DNA from: Selenomonas sp. | Lineage (GTDB): Bacteria; Bacillota; Negativicutes; Selenomonadales; Selenomonadaceae | Direction of reading: 5' to 3' | Assembly: GCA_003518745.1 (NCBI GenBank) | Contig: DOYB01000239.1 | Coordinates: forward strand, 1 to 5,961 | Length of the DNA: 5,961 bases | Shown: positions 4,706 through 5,961 of the stretch, piece after piece | Position numbering within the stretch: the stretch's first letter is position 1 | How the letters are laid out: each line of letters opens with the position of its first letter | Notes under the pieces: generated by a model | Told to the model about the DNA's origin: nothing | The model's database searches: none | The model's input: the letters and a program-made list of their open reading frames with translations, nothing else | Program-made: the position numbers and the translations under genes

Positions 4706-4760
4706 AGGGAGAGTAAGGTTAACAACAGAACTCATAAATATTTAGGAAGGGAAGATTATT

Positions 4761-5961
4761 ATGGAAATGCTGATAGGTTTTGTTGTGCTATTGGCGTGTC
4801 TGGTTGTTGGTGTCCGTCATGGAGGCATTGGCCTGGCTGTCATAAGCGGTATCGGTCTTCTGATTTTTACCTTCGGTTTCGGTTATAAGCCGGGCAAACC
4901 GCCTGTGGACGTTATGCTCATCATTATGGCGGTGGTCACCTGCGCCGGGTTCCTGCAGACCTCAGGCGGTCTCACTGTTATGCTGAAGTACGCGGAAAAG
5001 CTGCTTAGGAGCAATCCAAAGCATGTTACGATCATAGCCCCTCTCACTACTTGGTTCCTTACGATTCTCTGCGGCACAGGCCATGCTGTTTATACATTGT
5101 TCCCCATCATTTATGATGTTGCCATCAAGCAGGGAATCCGCCCTGAGCGGCCAATGGCTGTGGCTTCTGTGGCATCACAGATGGGTATTTGCGCGTCTCC
5201 GGCATCGGTGGCAGTGGTTTCCATCGTGGCTTTCCTGGCCGCGGCGGGCAGCGATTACTCACTGCTGCAGGTGCTTATGGTTTCCATCCCGGCTACGGGT
5301 CTTGGCGTATTTTTTGCCGCGCTGTGGAGCTATCGTCGTGGCAAGGAACTTGAGGATGACGAAAGATTTCAGGAATTCATCAAAGATCCGGAAAACAAAG
5401 CCTATGTTTATGGTGATACTGAAAGCCTTTTGGACAAGGAACTGCCCAAAGAGTACTATCGTGCCATGTACATTTTCCTGGCCGGTATAGTTGTTATTGC
5501 TATTCTCGGTAATTCGGCCTCTATTTTCAAATTGACGGGTATTCAGCTATTGCCGCAGTTCCCCAATGATAAGGGTGTAATGAAGGCAATTTCCATGGTA
5601 CAGGTTATCCAGATGGTTATGCTGTTCGTGGGCGCGACAATACTCATAAGCTGCAAGGTGAAGGCAAAGGAAGTGGGCAACAGCCAGGTGTTCCGTTCCG
5701 GTGTTGTGGCTCTCGTGTCTGTTTACGGTGTAGCCTGGATGGCAGATACGTTCTTTGCTGCTCATATGGCATTCTTGAAGAAATTCCTTGGGGATGCTGT
5801 ACAGACTTACCCCTGGGCATACGCGGTGCTTGCGTTCCTGACCTCTAAGCTGGTTAATTCACAGGGAGCCGCTATCGCCATAGTGGTTCCGATGGCACTG
5901 AATGTGGGTATGGATCCGGTCTTGGTTCTTTCCTTCATCTCTGCCTGCTATGGTTACTTCT
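4761..5961 (+). CDS. dcuB: Anaerobic C4-dicarboxylate transporter, DcuB type (3' end outside window)
   Basis: The frame from ATG 4761 is open for 400 codons to the window edge; E. coli DcuB has 446 residues, so roughly the last 40-50 are missing. Dcu carriers are inner-membrane proteins that exchange fumarate, malate or aspartate for succinate during anaerobic fumarate respiration. The sequence follows E. coli DcuB rather than DcuA: YKPGKPPVDVM (42-52), ILCGTGHAVYT (102-112), PIIYDVAIKQGIRPERPM (115-132), ASPASVAVVS (145-154), PENKAYVYGDTESLLDKELPK (210-230, the hydrophilic central loop), FRSG (311-314), YGVAWMADTFFAAHM (322-336) and YPWAYA (350-355). Hydrophobic segments typical of membrane helices lie near 4-19, 22-40, 52-66, 88-105, 134-160, 168-189, 235-250, 276-297, 313-330, 351-365 and 370-396. 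The ribosome site AGGAAGGGA (4744-4752) supports the start. A sigma-H-type promoter lies upstream. Confidence 0.94.
   Translation, partial: MEMLIGFVVLLACLVVGVRHGGIGLAVISGIGLLIFTFGFGYKPGKPPVDVMLIIMAVVTCAGFLQTSGGLTVMLKYAEKLLRSNPKHVTIIAPLTTWFLTILCGTGHAVYTLFPIIYDVAIKQGIRPERPMAVASVASQMGICASPASVAVVSIVAFLAAAGSDYSLLQVLMVSIPATGLGVFFAALWSYRRGKELEDDERFQEFIKDPENKAYVYGDTESLLDKELPKEYYRAMYIFLAGIVVIAILGNSASIFKLTGIQLLPQFPNDKGVMKAISMVQVIQMVMLFVGATILISCKVKAKEVGNSQVFRSGVVALVSVYGVAWMADTFFAAHMAFLKKFLGDAVQTYPWAYAVLAFLTSKLVNSQGAAIAIVVPMALNVGMDPVLVLSFISACYGYF

Noticed and set aside
5083..5490. 135-codon + strand reading frame in another frame
   Set aside because: It is a shadow inside dcuB, rich in Trp/Arg/Cys from out-of-frame reading; the DcuB frame is continuous across it.

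Overview
The window carries eight genes, all on the + strand and closely packed, and no mobile element, CRISPR array, tRNA or rRNA. The opening order (RNase Y, a small unknown protein, YmdB-type phosphodiesterase, SpoVS) is the rny-ymdB-spoVS neighbourhood known from endospore-forming Firmicutes. An Asp23-domain protein, a CobO-type adenosyltransferase and a DcuB-type anaerobic C4-dicarboxylate transporter point to an anaerobic, fumarate/succinate-using member of that phylum. My best guess is the Negativicutes (Selenomonas/Sporomusa-like). This is inference from gene content and protein style, not from a marker gene.

Layout: 1-338 is the 3' end of rny, followed by a modest terminator-like hairpin (351-389). 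420-941 encodes an unrecognised 173-residue protein. 996-1784 is ymdB with a TTG start. 1861-2130 is spoVS, preceded by a perfect match to the sigma-H promoter consensus (1783-1809). 2250-3077 is a PHP-domain phosphoesterase of the nucleoside-bisphosphatase/RNase AM type. 3171-4004 is a P-loop NTPase domain fused to an Asp23 domain. A 14-bp perfect hairpin (4011-4050) separates it from cobO (4087-4659). A second perfect sigma-H-type promoter (4679-4705), with an A6T8 tract just upstream, precedes dcuB (4761 to the window edge, about 400 residues seen, no stop reached). The dcuB reading frame is open to the right edge.

How the genes relate: RNase Y starts mRNA decay, YmdB hydrolyses cyclic nucleotides, and the PHP enzyme belongs to a family acting on pAp-like nucleotides or RNA 5' ends, so the left half looks like RNA and nucleotide turnover. 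SpoVS and the Asp23/NTPase protein suggest developmental or envelope functions. The most notable observation is that spoVS and dcuB carry near-superimposable sigma-H-type promoters at almost the same distance from their start codons. This suggests that a transition-state sigma factor links a sporulation-family gene to C4-dicarboxylate transport. Two further points stand out: the C-terminal tail of the unknown protein copies the C-terminal tail of its neighbour RNase Y, and the NTPase-Asp23 fusion has no role I know of.
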